Shown in pieces: positions 19,153-26,799 of a DNA stretch of 64,000 nt (the stretch's first letter is position 1; every line of letters starts with the position of its first letter). The notes below the pieces were generated by a model. It had not been told where the DNA came from and did no database searches. It saw nothing but the letters and a program-made list of their open reading frames with translations. Made by a program: the position numbers and the translations under genes. This DNA is from Sandaracinus amylolyticus (lineage in GTDB: Bacteria; Myxococcota_A; Polyangia; Polyangiales; Sandaracinaceae): NCBI RefSeq assembly GCF_021631985.1, contig NZ_CP070225.1:10354001-10418000 (forward strand). Reading direction: 5' to 3'.

Positions 19153-20802
19153 TCACAGCCCGGTCCGGATCACGACCGAGGCCGCGACCGCCAGCTGATA
19201 GATGACCTGCGCGAGATCGATCCCGTTCTGCAGCCACTTGTCGTCGACGTTGGGCGGGATGATCACTTCGTCGCCCGGCTGCAGGCGGATGTCGCCGCCG
19301 CCGATCTCGATCTCGGCGTTCGCGCGCCGCACGATGATGTGGCCGCGATTCGCGCGATCCGTGTAGCCGCCGACCATGCGCACGTACTGGTCGACGCTGA
19401 GATCGGGCCGGTACATCACGGCCTGCGACATCATCACCTCGCCCACGATGCGCACGACGTTCGTGTGCGGCGGGATGACGATCACGTCGCCGTCCTCGAG
19501 GATCACGTTGACCTGCCGACCTGCGGTCGACGTGACGACGATGCCGTGCGGCTGCGCCTGTCGCGCCTGGGCGACGAAGGTGCGCATCATCTCGGCTTCC
19601 TGGCGGCGGATCGCGGCCTCGCCCTGGGTGTCGCTCTGCGCGAGGAGCACCGCGCGCTCGAGGCGATCGAGGCTCTCCTGCAGCGACTGTCGCTGTTGCG
19701 CCTGCACGCTGCGACGGCGCAGCGAGACCGCCCCGACGTTCGCGAGCTCGGGGTCGACCGGCACGTAGTTGAGCAGATCGAGCAGACGCGTCCCGCGCGC
19801 GACCGCGAACTCCCCGTGCCCGAGGAACTCGCCCTCGATGCGCACGACGATGAAGTCGGCCTGCAGGTCCTGTCGGAAGCTGACGATGTCGCCGTCGCGC
19901 AGTCGGACCCCGCCGAAGCTCGACACCGCGAACGTGCGCGCGGTCGGGAGGCCCTCGCGCGCGCCGCGCACCGTGACCGAGTCGACGCGCGCGCCCGGGA
20001 CGATCACCTCGAGCACGTCGGCGCCGGTCGCGTCGCCTTCGCCCGCGAGCTCGACGAGCACCGGCTCGAGCGCGTGCGGCTGCACCTCCACGGTCGGGCC
20101 GCGCCGCCCCACGAGGACGACGTCGCCGTCCTCGAATTGCGGCGTCGTCAGCTGACCGCGCAGCAGGAAGTCGTAGAGATCGAGCTCGGCGATCGCCTGT
20201 CCGCCGCGCAGCACGGTGATCCGGCGGTAGCTGCCCGATTCCGGCTCGATCCCGCCCGCCTGATCGAGGAACACGAGCACCGAGTCCGACGGGATGCCCG
20301 CATAACGTCCGGGCCGCCGCACGCCGCCGGTCACGAACACCGCGACGGGGCTCGCGTTGAGCAGGTTCGTGTAGACGTCGAACGAGCCGCGATAGAGGCG
20401 CTGCATCGCGGCGCGCACCGTTCGCGTCAGCTCGTCGTTGCGAACGCCCGCGACGTGGACCGGCCCGACGCCGGGCAGGAAGAGATTGCCCTGGGTGTCG
20501 ACGGTCAGGATCTCGTTGACCGTGACCGCGCCCCAGGCGTTCACCATCACGCGATCGCCGGGGAGCACGCGATAGTCGGGGTTGAGCCCGCTCTCGCGCT
20601 GCGCGGCGTAGCTCCCGGTGAACAGCGACGCGCCGAACGGGTGCGGGCGCGGCATCACCTCGGGAGGAGCGCTCGGCGCCGCGGCTGGCGCCGCGCTCGC
20701 CGCCGCTGCGGCACGAGGAGGCGCCTCCTGGGCCCCCACGGGCACCGACGCAGTCAGGATGGAGACGAGCAGGAGCGAGGAGATCGATCGTCGAACGAAC
20801 AT
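19153..20802 (-). CDS. kpsD: Outer-membrane polysaccharide export protein, KpsD/Wza family
   Basis: This encodes 549 residues, close to KpsD of group 2 capsules (about 558). The signal peptide ([20 protein letters not shown], cleavage near VGAQ) has no lipobox, which fits KpsD rather than Wza. A Poly_export domain starts at [24 protein letters not shown]-type domains follow ([54 protein letters not shown]). A helical coiled segment around residues 360-420 ([20 protein letters not shown]) resembles the periplasmic helix region. It should form the periplasmic/outer-membrane conduit with KpsE. It follows kpsE by 9 bp. Confidence 0.93.
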   Translation of the reverse strand: MFVRRSISSLLLVSILTASVPVGAQEAPPRAAAAASAAPAAAPSAPPEVMPRPHPFGASLFTGSYAAQRESGLNPDYRVLPGDRVMVNAWGAVTVNEILTVDTQGNLFLPGVGPVHVAGVRNDELTRTVRAAMQRLYRGSFDVYTNLLNASPVAVFVTGGVRRPGRYAGIPSDSVLVFLDQAGGIEPESGSYRRITVLRGGQAIAELDLYDFLLRGQLTTPQFEDGDVVLVGRRGPTVEVQPHALEPVLVELAGEGDATGADVLEVIVPGARVDSVTVRGAREGLPTARTFAVSSFGGVRLRDGDIVSFRQDLQADFIVVRIEGEFLGHGEFAVARGTRLLDLLNYVPVDPELANVGAVSLRRRSVQAQQRQSLQESLDRLERAVLLAQSDTQGEAAIRRQEAEMMRTFVAQARQAQPHGIVVTSTAGRQVNVILEDGDVIVIPPHTNVVRIVGEVMMSQAVMYRPDLSVDQYVRMVGGYTDRANRGHIIVRRANAEIEIGGGDIRLQPGDEVIIPPNVDDKWLQNGIDLAQVIYQLAVAASVVIRTGL

Positions 20803-20811
20803 GGTTGGAGC

Positions 20812-21957
20812 TCAAACGTTCGCGTGCTCGCGGACCGACGCGATCACGAGCGTGCCGATGCCGAGCAGCGCGAAGCTGACGAGCAGCACCGTGACGACCT
20901 CGCGCCAGACCACCGGATGAGCCGGTGCCTCGGGCAGCGAGGGGCCGGCGATGCGCACCACGTAGCGGTGCTGGCGGGCGGAGTCGAGGCGCGCGACCTC
21001 GAGCGACGCGAGCGACGCCTCGTAGAGGCGCTCCGAGAGCTCCTTCTCGACGTAGATCGGCTCGAACCGCGCGATCGTCGCGCTCAAGCCCTCGCGGTCA
21101 CCCGCGAGGCGCTGCGTCTGCTCGTCGATCTGGTGCTGGAGCGCACCGACGCGCCGGCGCTGCTCGACGACCTGCGGCGCGTCGCGCTGCAGCGTCGCCG
21201 TGAGCGTCGCGAGCTCCGCGCGTGCGATCGCGAGCTCGCCCTCGAGCTGGCTGCGGATCTCGAGCACGGCCGTCGCGGACGCTTGCGGGTTCAGCTCCGC
21301 GCCCTGCGCCTGGATCTCGAGCAGCGCCTGCCGCGCCGCGGTGAGGCGCGCCGTCGCCGTCGCGACCTGATCCTGCGCGAGCCGCATGCGATCCGAGCGC
21401 GCGCGCTCGCTGAGCCGGTTCACCATCTCCTCGCTCGCCGCGAGGATCGCCTGCCCGAAGGCCTCCGCCTGCTGCGGCGAGAACGCCCGGACGCGAAGCG
21501 TGACCGTGCCCGCGTGATCGTCGAGGACGACCGCGACCTTGTCGCGGTAGTACGCGTGGACGTCGTCGATCGTCGCGTCGGGGGACAGCCGCGAGACCCA
21601 GTCGATCCGCTCGTCGGAGTAGTGCTCGCGCAGCGCGTGGTCGCGCACGAGCAGATCGACCATGTCGCGCGACTCGATGTACTGCTCGACGACCATCGTG
21701 TCGCGACCCGCGGTCCCGGGGACGCTCGCGATCAGCGCCTGGAGCGGAGACGCGACGCTCGGCGTCTCGGCGGACTGGATGGTGAACGAGGTGACCGACT
21801 CGTACTGACGCGACGCGATCGCGCCGAAGTAGATCGACGCCACGAGCGTCGGCACGCCGACGCCGAGCGCCATGCGGGTCGCGATGCGGCGCTGGCGGAG
21901 CTTCCGCAGCGCGCGCACGGTCTCGGCGCGAGCCTCTCCCGATACCTGCGCAGTCAC
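20812..21957 (-). CDS. kpsE: Capsule export inner-membrane protein KpsE (PCP family)
   Basis: This encodes 381 residues from a GTG at 21957 overlapping the kpsT stop (GTGA); E. coli KpsE has 382. An N-terminal membrane segment (MALGVGVPTLVASIYFGAI) and a C-terminal one (VVTVLLVSFALLGIGTLVIA) flank a large periplasmic coiled-coil region. It shows the PCP pattern YESVTSFTIQS near the first membrane segment and APAHPVVWREV before the second. It links the KpsMT transporter to KpsD. Frames upstream of the GTG are shadow of kpsT. Confidence 0.92.
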   Translation of the reverse strand: MTAQVSGEARAETVRALRKLRQRRIATRMALGVGVPTLVASIYFGAIASRQYESVTSFTIQSAETPSVASPLQALIASVPGTAGRDTMVVEQYIESRDMVDLLVRDHALREHYSDERIDWVSRLSPDATIDDVHAYYRDKVAVVLDDHAGTVTLRVRAFSPQQAEAFGQAILAASEEMVNRLSERARSDRMRLAQDQVATATARLTAARQALLEIQAQGAELNPQASATAVLEIRSQLEGELAIARAELATLTATLQRDAPQVVEQRRRVGALQHQIDEQTQRLAGDREGLSATIARFEPIYVEKELSERLYEASLASLEVARLDSARQHRYVVRIAGPSLPEAPAHPVVWREVVTVLLVSFALLGIGTLVIASVREHANV

Positions 21958-22619
21958 GCGGCGTACCTCCGGTATTCTTTCTCGGCGAGCCCCATGTCGT
22001 CGAATACCTGGAGGCGACCGTCGACCAGGAGGACGAAGCGCGTGCAGTAGTCCGCGATCGTCCCGAGGCTGTGGGACACCATGATGATCGAGCTCTTGGC
22101 TCGACGCTCGGCGAACGCCTGGCGACACCGCTCCTGGAACGGCTTGTCGCCGACCGCCGTGACCTCGTCGACGAGATACACCTCGAAGTCGATCGCCATC
22201 GAGAGGCCGAACGCGACGCGCGCGCGCATGCCCGACGAGTACGTGCGGACGGGCTCGTTGAAGTAGTCGCCGATCTCCGCGAACACGCGCGTGCGCTCGA
22301 CGACGTCGTCCACGTCGGCGTCGTAGATGCGCGCGATGAAGCGGCAGTTCTCCTCGCCCGAGAGCGAGCCGTGGAACCCACCCGCGAAGCCGATCGGCCA
22401 CGACACGCGGCCGCGGCGCACGACGCGGCCCGCGTCGGGCTGCTCCGCGCCGCCGAGGATGCGCAGCAGCGTGCTCTTGCCCGCGCCGTTGCGCCCGAGG
22501 ATGCCGACGTTCTCGTTCCGCTCGAACGCGAGCGAGATGCGATCGAGCACCACGTGCGGACCGCGGTTCGTGCGGTACGCCTTCGTGACCTCTTGGAGCT
22601 CCATCACCGGCACGGACAT
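21954..22619 (-). CDS. kpsT: Capsule export ABC transporter, ATPase KpsT
   Basis: This encodes 221 residues, normal for KpsT. The ATG at 22619 overlaps the kpsM stop by one base (TGATG); a second Met five residues on is an alternative. Walker A is GILGRNGAGKSTLLRI, the signature is YSSGMRARVAFGLSMA, Walker B with the catalytic pair is VYLVDEVTAVGD, and the H-loop is MVSHSL. The Q-loop region and the SSGMR signature are those of the ABC-2 polysaccharide exporter group. It powers export of the lipid-linked capsule through KpsM. Confidence 0.95.
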   Translation of the reverse strand: MSVPVMELQEVTKAYRTNRGPHVVLDRISLAFERNENVGILGRNGAGKSTLLRILGGAEQPDAGRVVRRGRVSWPIGFAGGFHGSLSGEENCRFIARIYDADVDDVVERTRVFAEIGDYFNEPVRTYSSGMRARVAFGLSMAIDFEVYLVDEVTAVGDKPFQERCRQAFAERRAKSSIIMVSHSLGTIADYCTRFVLLVDGRLQVFDDMGLAEKEYRRYAA

Positions 22620-23401
22620 CACGAAACCTCGATTCGGTGTCGGACGGATCGCTCGAGCGTCAGGGCGACGAACCACGAACCGATGACCCAGGCGACGACG
22701 TAGCCGACGTCGACGTAGTCGTTGCGGTAGCCGGTGAACCAGCCGCCGCGGACGAGCTCGATGCACTGGAGCACGGGGTTCCAGAGCATGGCGTCGCGGA
22801 CTCGCTGCGGGAGCATGTGCGCCGTGAAGAAGAGCCCCGAGGTCCAGAAGAGCGGGCGCATCAGCGGCCCCTTCACGCGCTCGAGCGTGGGCCACACGAG
22901 CTGCAGCGAGCAGAGCACGAGGCCGGTGGCGCCACCGAGGAGCGTCGCGAGCCCGAGCCCGAGGAGCACGTCGAGCAACGACGCGATCTCGAGCTCCCCG
23001 CGGATCATCGCGTTCGTCCCGAGGATGAGCACGAGCACCGCCATGTACGTCGCGAACTCGAGCGCCATGCGCGCCCAGACGAGGTCGAGCGTGTGCACCT
23101 GCGGGTAGAAGAGGAGCGCGCGGTTCCCCGCGATCGCGGTGCTCGCGCGCTCCTGCGTCTTCATGACGAGCTCGTAGGTGACGATGCCGGTCGTCAGGAA
23201 TCCGATCACGTCCAGCCGCTCGGGTGCGTTGCGGCTCAGGAACGTGAACATCGCGAAGAACGTCAGGACCCAGAAGAGCGGCTCGGCGAGCGCCCACACG
23301 TAGCCGAGGGCGTGCCCCCCGAACCGCGTACGCGTCTCGCGGAGCGCGAGGGCCGCGATCACGCGCAACTGCACGCGCGCGCCGCGCAAGAACCAGCTCA
23401 C
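22619..23401 (-). CDS. kpsM: Capsule export ABC transporter, permease KpsM
   Basis: This encodes 260 residues, typical of KpsM, from a GTG overlapping the stop of the upstream lipoprotein gene (GTGA). It starts with the ABC-2 family pattern ALALRETRTRFGGHALGYVW near residue 20. Six membrane segments are visible, for example FWVLTFFAMFTFL, YMAVLVLILGT, LLGLGLATLLGGATGLVL and VVAWVIGSWFVALTL. Conserved WNPVLQCIELVRGGWF lies before the last segment. It forms the channel half of the exporter. Confidence 0.93.
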   Translation of the reverse strand: MSWFLRGARVQLRVIAALALRETRTRFGGHALGYVWALAEPLFWVLTFFAMFTFLSRNAPERLDVIGFLTTGIVTYELVMKTQERASTAIAGNRALLFYPQVHTLDLVWARMALEFATYMAVLVLILGTNAMIRGELEIASLLDVLLGLGLATLLGGATGLVLCSLQLVWPTLERVKGPLMRPLFWTSGLFFTAHMLPQRVRDAMLWNPVLQCIELVRGGWFTGYRNDYVDVGYVVAWVIGSWFVALTLERSVRHRIEVS

Positions 23402-23784
23402 GGCGTCTCCGTCGGCTCCGCGAAGGGGTCGTCTCCGCCGAAGACGTCGGGCACGAAGACCCAGCCATCACCGCCCTCGCACGCGAGCCGCGTCGGCGCG
23501 CTCGTCGCCCTCGGCTCGTCGACCCACGTGCAGAGGCGCCCGCTCGCGCTCGCATACGCCGCGTGCGCGACGAACGTCCGGCCGCGGACCTCGATCGGCT
23601 GCTCGGGCGGCGCGGTCGCGATGACCGCGAGGAGCTCGCGCTCGACATCGTCGCGTGCGGGCACGCTGCCGGCTCGCAGCCCCGGCTCGTGGAAGACGTC
23701 CTCGTCGCGGACCGGGGCGCCGCCGCACGCGGCGAGCGCGAGGGACAGGGCGATCAGGGCGTGATGTCGGAGCTCGAGCCGCAT
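23398..23784 (-). CDS. Small lipoprotein inside the capsule export operon
   Basis: This encodes 128 residues with signal ALIALSLALAACGGAP, lipobox Cys near residue 20. The mature part is about 108 residues with two Cys (GRLCTWVDEP and RLACEGGDG) that may pair. It contains a YASASGRLCTW strand and an acidic tail (VFGGDDPFAEPTETP). I recognise no family. It starts 3 bp after kpsF and its stop overlaps the kpsM start, so it is translated with the export genes. An accessory role at the periplasmic face of the capsule exporter is inferred from position only. Confidence 0.75.
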   Translation of the reverse strand: MRLELRHHALIALSLALAACGGAPVRDEDVFHEPGLRAGSVPARDDVERELLAVIATAPPEQPIEVRGRTFVAHAAYASASGRLCTWVDEPRATSAPTRLACEGGDGWVFVPDVFGGDDPFAEPTETP

Positions 23785-23787
23785 GAG

Positions 23788-24978
23788 CTAGCGCCTGCGA
23801 GCGCGCGTGAGGATGCCGCTCGGCTGGCCCTCGTCGTCGAGCACCAGGAGCGCGAACAGTCCTTCGTTCTCGATCCGCTGCTCGGCGTCGAGGACGAGCG
23901 TGTCCTCGTCCACGACCGGGACGCTGACGCTCATGATCTCGCGCACCGACGCGCGCAGGCAGCCCTCGACGCTGTTCATCGCGCGCTGCAGCTCGATCGC
24001 CGAGACCATCCCGACGATCATCCCGTTCTCGTCGCGGACCAGCGCGACGCCGACGTCGCTCGACGTGAGGGCGAGCACGCACTCGCTCACGGCCGTGTCG
24101 GGGCTGACGAAGACGAGACCGTCGGTGAGCGCGACCTCACCGACACGCGCGAGCCGACGCCCGAGACTGCCGCCCGGATGGATGCTCGCGAAGTCCTCCT
24201 CGCGGAAGCTGCGCACCCGCATCAGCGCGATCGCGAGGGTGTCGCCCATCGCGAGGGTCGCGAGGGTCGAGCTCGTGGGCGCGAGGTTGTGCGGACAGAC
24301 CTCGCGATCGACCGACACGTCGAGCGCGAGATCGGCGCCGAGCGCGAGGCGCGAGTCGGGCGCGCCGACCAGCGCGACCGTCGGCACGCCGCGGCGGCGC
24401 AGGTACGGCAGGAGCTGCAGGAGCTCGGCGGTCTCGCCGCTGTACGAGATCAGGATCACCGCGTCGCGCGAGGTGATCATGCCGAGGTCGCCGTGCAGCG
24501 CCTCGGTCGTGTGCACGAAGAAGCTGGGGGTGCCGGTCGAGGCGAGGGTCGCCGCGATCTTGCGGCCGATGTGGCCCGACTTGCCGAGACCGGTGACGAC
24601 GACGTGGCCCTCGATGCCCTGCAGCATCCGGACGGCGCGACCGAAGCGCTCGTCGAGGCGCTCGCCGAGCTTCGCGATCGCGGCGGCCTGCTGGCGCAGC
24701 GTGTCGCGCGCCTGGCGCGAGACGGCGTCGAGCACGACGGCGAGACCGTTGCCGCCGGCGACGCCCTTGGCGCTGGCGAACCCGGCCCCCGCGAACCCGC
24801 TGGGGCCGATCGCGGCGCCCGCGATCCCTGCCGCCGGAAAGCCAGCACTGGCGATGACGCCAGAGCTCCGACCACCGCTCGCGTCGCGATCACTGCTCGA
24901 GGCGGAGGCATCGCCGGGCGTGCCCTCTGACCCGAGGGTCTCGCTCCCGAGCGCCTTCGCCGCTGCTTTCAGCCGCAT
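23788..24978 (-). CDS. kpsF: D-arabinose-5-phosphate isomerase, KpsF/KdsD type
   Basis: This encodes about 396 residues from the ATG at 24978. The SIS domain has VVVTGLGKSGHIGRKIAATL, STGTPSFFVHTTEALHGDLG and SYSGETAELL; it is followed by SSTLATLAMGDTLAIALM and HPGGSLGRRL, then two CBS domains. It isomerises ribulose-5-phosphate to arabinose-5-phosphate, the first committed step to Kdo. Usual KpsF length is about 327; the extra 70 residues are an N-terminal Gly/Ala/Ser-rich stretch without motifs. An in-frame GTG at 24735 would give a product of normal size, and an upstream ATG at 25038 a longer one. It is the first gene of the capsule operon. Confidence 0.9.
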   Translation of the reverse strand: MRLKAAAKALGSETLGSEGTPGDASASSSDRDASGGRSSGVIASAGFPAAGIAGAAIGPSGFAGAGFASAKGVAGGNGLAVVLDAVSRQARDTLRQQAAAIAKLGERLDERFGRAVRMLQGIEGHVVVTGLGKSGHIGRKIAATLASTGTPSFFVHTTEALHGDLGMITSRDAVILISYSGETAELLQLLPYLRRRGVPTVALVGAPDSRLALGADLALDVSVDREVCPHNLAPTSSTLATLAMGDTLAIALMRVRSFREEDFASIHPGGSLGRRLARVGEVALTDGLVFVSPDTAVSECVLALTSSDVGVALVRDENGMIVGMVSAIELQRAMNSVEGCLRASVREIMSVSVPVVDEDTLVLDAEQRIENEGLFALLVLDDEGQPSGILTRARRR

Positions 24979-25061
24979 CTCGATCCGGTCTCCCCGCAAA
25001 AGACGTCCTTGGTCGGTCGAACGTCGGCGCCTATGCAACGCGCCTCGCGGAGCCGCGGTTT

Positions 25062-25077
25062 AGCACCATCCGTGCCC
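25062..25077 (-). promoter_or_regulatory. Candidate sigma-54 promoter for the capsule operon
   Basis: On the - strand the sequence GGGCACGGATGGTGCT keeps the GG-N10-GC core of a -24/-12 promoter and matches most of TGGCACG-N4-TTGCW. The -12 GC lies about 85 nt upstream of the kpsF ATG, within the 197-bp gap between kpsF and the gene ending at 25176. A single site found by eye; no activator site was identified. Confidence 0.35.
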
Positions 25078-25175
25078 CCTGTCGGAGTTCGCGACACTTC
25101 GGTCTTTTCGCGAATGGTTCCGCAGGGCTCCGGCTCGGTTGCGGGCGGCCACGGCACGCCGCTGTGACATCCCTG

Positions 25176-25829
25176 TCATGGTCGGGAGTCGCCAAAAGCG
25201 AAGACTTGGAGGACCGAGCGTCCCGGCTGGTCCGCGTAGATCGACACGCCGAGCTCGGTGTCGCCGCGCCGCACGAAGAAGCGCAGGGCGTTTTCCTCGA
25301 CGATCGTGGGATCCGCCTGCCATCCCGCGCGCTCGAGCTCGGCGCGCAGCAGCGATTCCATGCCTTCCGGGGTGCTGGGGTACGCGACGCGCGCGATCGT
25401 CAGGGGATCACCGTCGCGCACCGGCAGGGGCATGCCCCCGGGGATGGATGGAAGCCCCTCTGGCCAGCTGCGGAGCACCGAGTGCTCCTCCGGATGGGGA
25501 CGCTGGGGATCGTCGACTCCGAGGACCGTGTCGAGCGCGGCCCCGGTGCATGCGTCCAGCGCTGCACAGTCGTGATGGGGAGCGCACGCGAGCACGTCCT
25601 CGGGCATCGCGGCGTAGAGCCCTCCGGGCCGGCACGATCCGGCGCAATCGTCCTCCGCGTCGGTGCGCGCGATCCCGCGCGCGTCGAGGCACGCGGCGCT
25701 GTGCTCGCAGAGCGAGATGCAGCGCGGATCGCTGGGGGCCGAGGGCGCGACGGGCGCCGGTGCAGCGTCGCGCTCTCCGCACCCGATCGCGCAGAGCACG
25801 ATCACGATCGTGATCGATCGCGCGATCAC
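25176..25829 (-). CDS. Predicted lipoprotein with Cys-rich N-terminal region
   Basis: This encodes 217 residues from a GTG at 25829 overlapping the upstream stop (GTGA). The signal IARSITIVIVLCAIGCGERD gives a lipobox Cys near residue 16. A Cys-rich part follows (RCISLCEHSAACLDARG, DDCAGSCRPGG, LACAPHHDCAALDACTG) with eight or so Cys, likely disulfide-bonded. The C-terminal 100 residues have VYPSTPEGMESLL-like helices and strands (RFFVRRGDTELGVSIYADQ, VLQVFAFGDSR), a separate small alpha/beta domain. I recognise no family. It forms an operon with the lipoprotein at 25826. Confidence 0.75.
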   Translation of the reverse strand: MIARSITIVIVLCAIGCGERDAAPAPVAPSAPSDPRCISLCEHSAACLDARGIARTDAEDDCAGSCRPGGLYAAMPEDVLACAPHHDCAALDACTGAALDTVLGVDDPQRPHPEEHSVLRSWPEGLPSIPGGMPLPVRDGDPLTIARVAYPSTPEGMESLLRAELERAGWQADPTIVEENALRFFVRRGDTELGVSIYADQPGRSVLQVFAFGDSRP

Positions 25830-26749
25830 GCGTCCCCCGGCATGCAGTAGCCGTAGATCACGCCGCCGACCTCGCGCGGCGACGAGTGGCCGTTGCAGCG
25901 CTCGCCGCTCGCGCATCCGGCCGTGCTCGCCGACGCGCCGAGCACGCACCAGCGCGCGCATCCGTACTCGCCCTCGCCGGGATCGCGCGAGACCCCGAGC
26001 TCGCACACGAAGCCCGGCGCGCACGAGGTCGGCGTGGGCGTGCCCGAGCCGCACGCGTCGCCCTGCAACCCCGGGAAGAGCGCGCGACGACACTCGAAGT
26101 GCGGCACGTACGCGTCGCCGGGGCCGAGCCCGTCGATCCAGTCGCACGCCTCGCCCTCGGCGCATCCGTCGGACGTGATCGGGTCGCACGCGATCGTGCA
26201 CGCGTAGACGCCGCTCGGGCTCCGCGAGTCGACGAAGTAGTGGCAGACGGAGTCGGCGCCCACACAGTCCTCCTGCGCGCTGCACGGTGCGCGGCACGCG
26301 CGACCACCGCGATGGTGATCGACGCAGACGTGCCCGGCGCCGCAGACCGGCGCGGTCTCGCACGCGACGTGCGGCGCGTAGGGCGCGGGTCCCGCGTCGG
26401 GCTGGTCACCGGCCGTACGGCAGGTTCCGTCGGGCGCGCAGATCCCGTCGGGGCAGGTCTCGCCACACGGCGAGTGACAGCGATCGTCGTCGCCGCAGAC
26501 GAGCCCGTCGTCGCACGGACAGCCTTCGTCGTCGGAGAGCGCGCAGCGCGACGCGACGTTGCCGTGCAGGCACTCGGTGCCCGGCGGACAGTCGCGGTGC
26601 TCGCGGCACTCGCTGCCGCATCGACCGCCCACGCACGCGAGGCCCTCGGCGCAGTCGCTCGCGTACGTGCAGCGCGCACCGAGCACGACGTCGTCGGTGC
26701 ATGCGACGAGGGCGAGCGCAGCGATCGACGCAGCGAGGGGCCGGATCAC
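25826..26749 (-). CDS. Cys-rich lipoprotein, myxobacterial type
   Basis: This encodes 307 residues from a GTG at 26749, giving signal VIRPLAASIAALALVACTDD with lipobox Cys near residue 17. The remainder is a chain of short Cys-paired modules such as CTYASDCAEGLACVGGRCG, CREHRDCPPGTECLHG and CHSPCGETCPDGICAPDGTC, with over 30 Cys in total. Such modules are common in secreted myxobacterial proteins of unknown role. Upstream in-frame sequence to 26821 lacks a signal, so the later start is chosen. It is divergent from the M1 aminopeptidase 50 bp away. Confidence 0.8.
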   Translation of the reverse strand: MIRPLAASIAALALVACTDDVVLGARCTYASDCAEGLACVGGRCGSECREHRDCPPGTECLHGNVASRCALSDDEGCPCDDGLVCGDDDRCHSPCGETCPDGICAPDGTCRTAGDQPDAGPAPYAPHVACETAPVCGAGHVCVDHHRGGRACRAPCSAQEDCVGADSVCHYFVDSRSPSGVYACTIACDPITSDGCAEGEACDWIDGLGPGDAYVPHFECRRALFPGLQGDACGSGTPTPTSCAPGFVCELGVSRDPGEGEYGCARWCVLGASASTAGCASGERCNGHSSPREVGGVIYGYCMPGDA

Positions 26750-26784
26750 GGGGCGCCATTCTGTCCTCGCGAGATGTGCCGCGC

Positions 26785-26790
26785 TATATC
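26785..26790 (+). promoter_or_regulatory. Candidate -10 element (TATATC) for the aminopeptidase gene
   Basis: TATATC in CGCGCTATATCGCGG lies 9 nt before the ATG at 26800. The spacing would give a leaderless or very short leader. No clear -35 box. Confidence 0.35.
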
Positions 26791-26799
26791 GCGGCGACC

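Noticed and set aside
25165..25178. TGACA-N4-TGTCA dyad as an operator for the capsule operon
   Set aside because: It overlaps the stop codon of the lipoprotein gene and is a single short dyad; chance is likely, though it could be revisited if the same dyad recurs upstream of other capsule genes.
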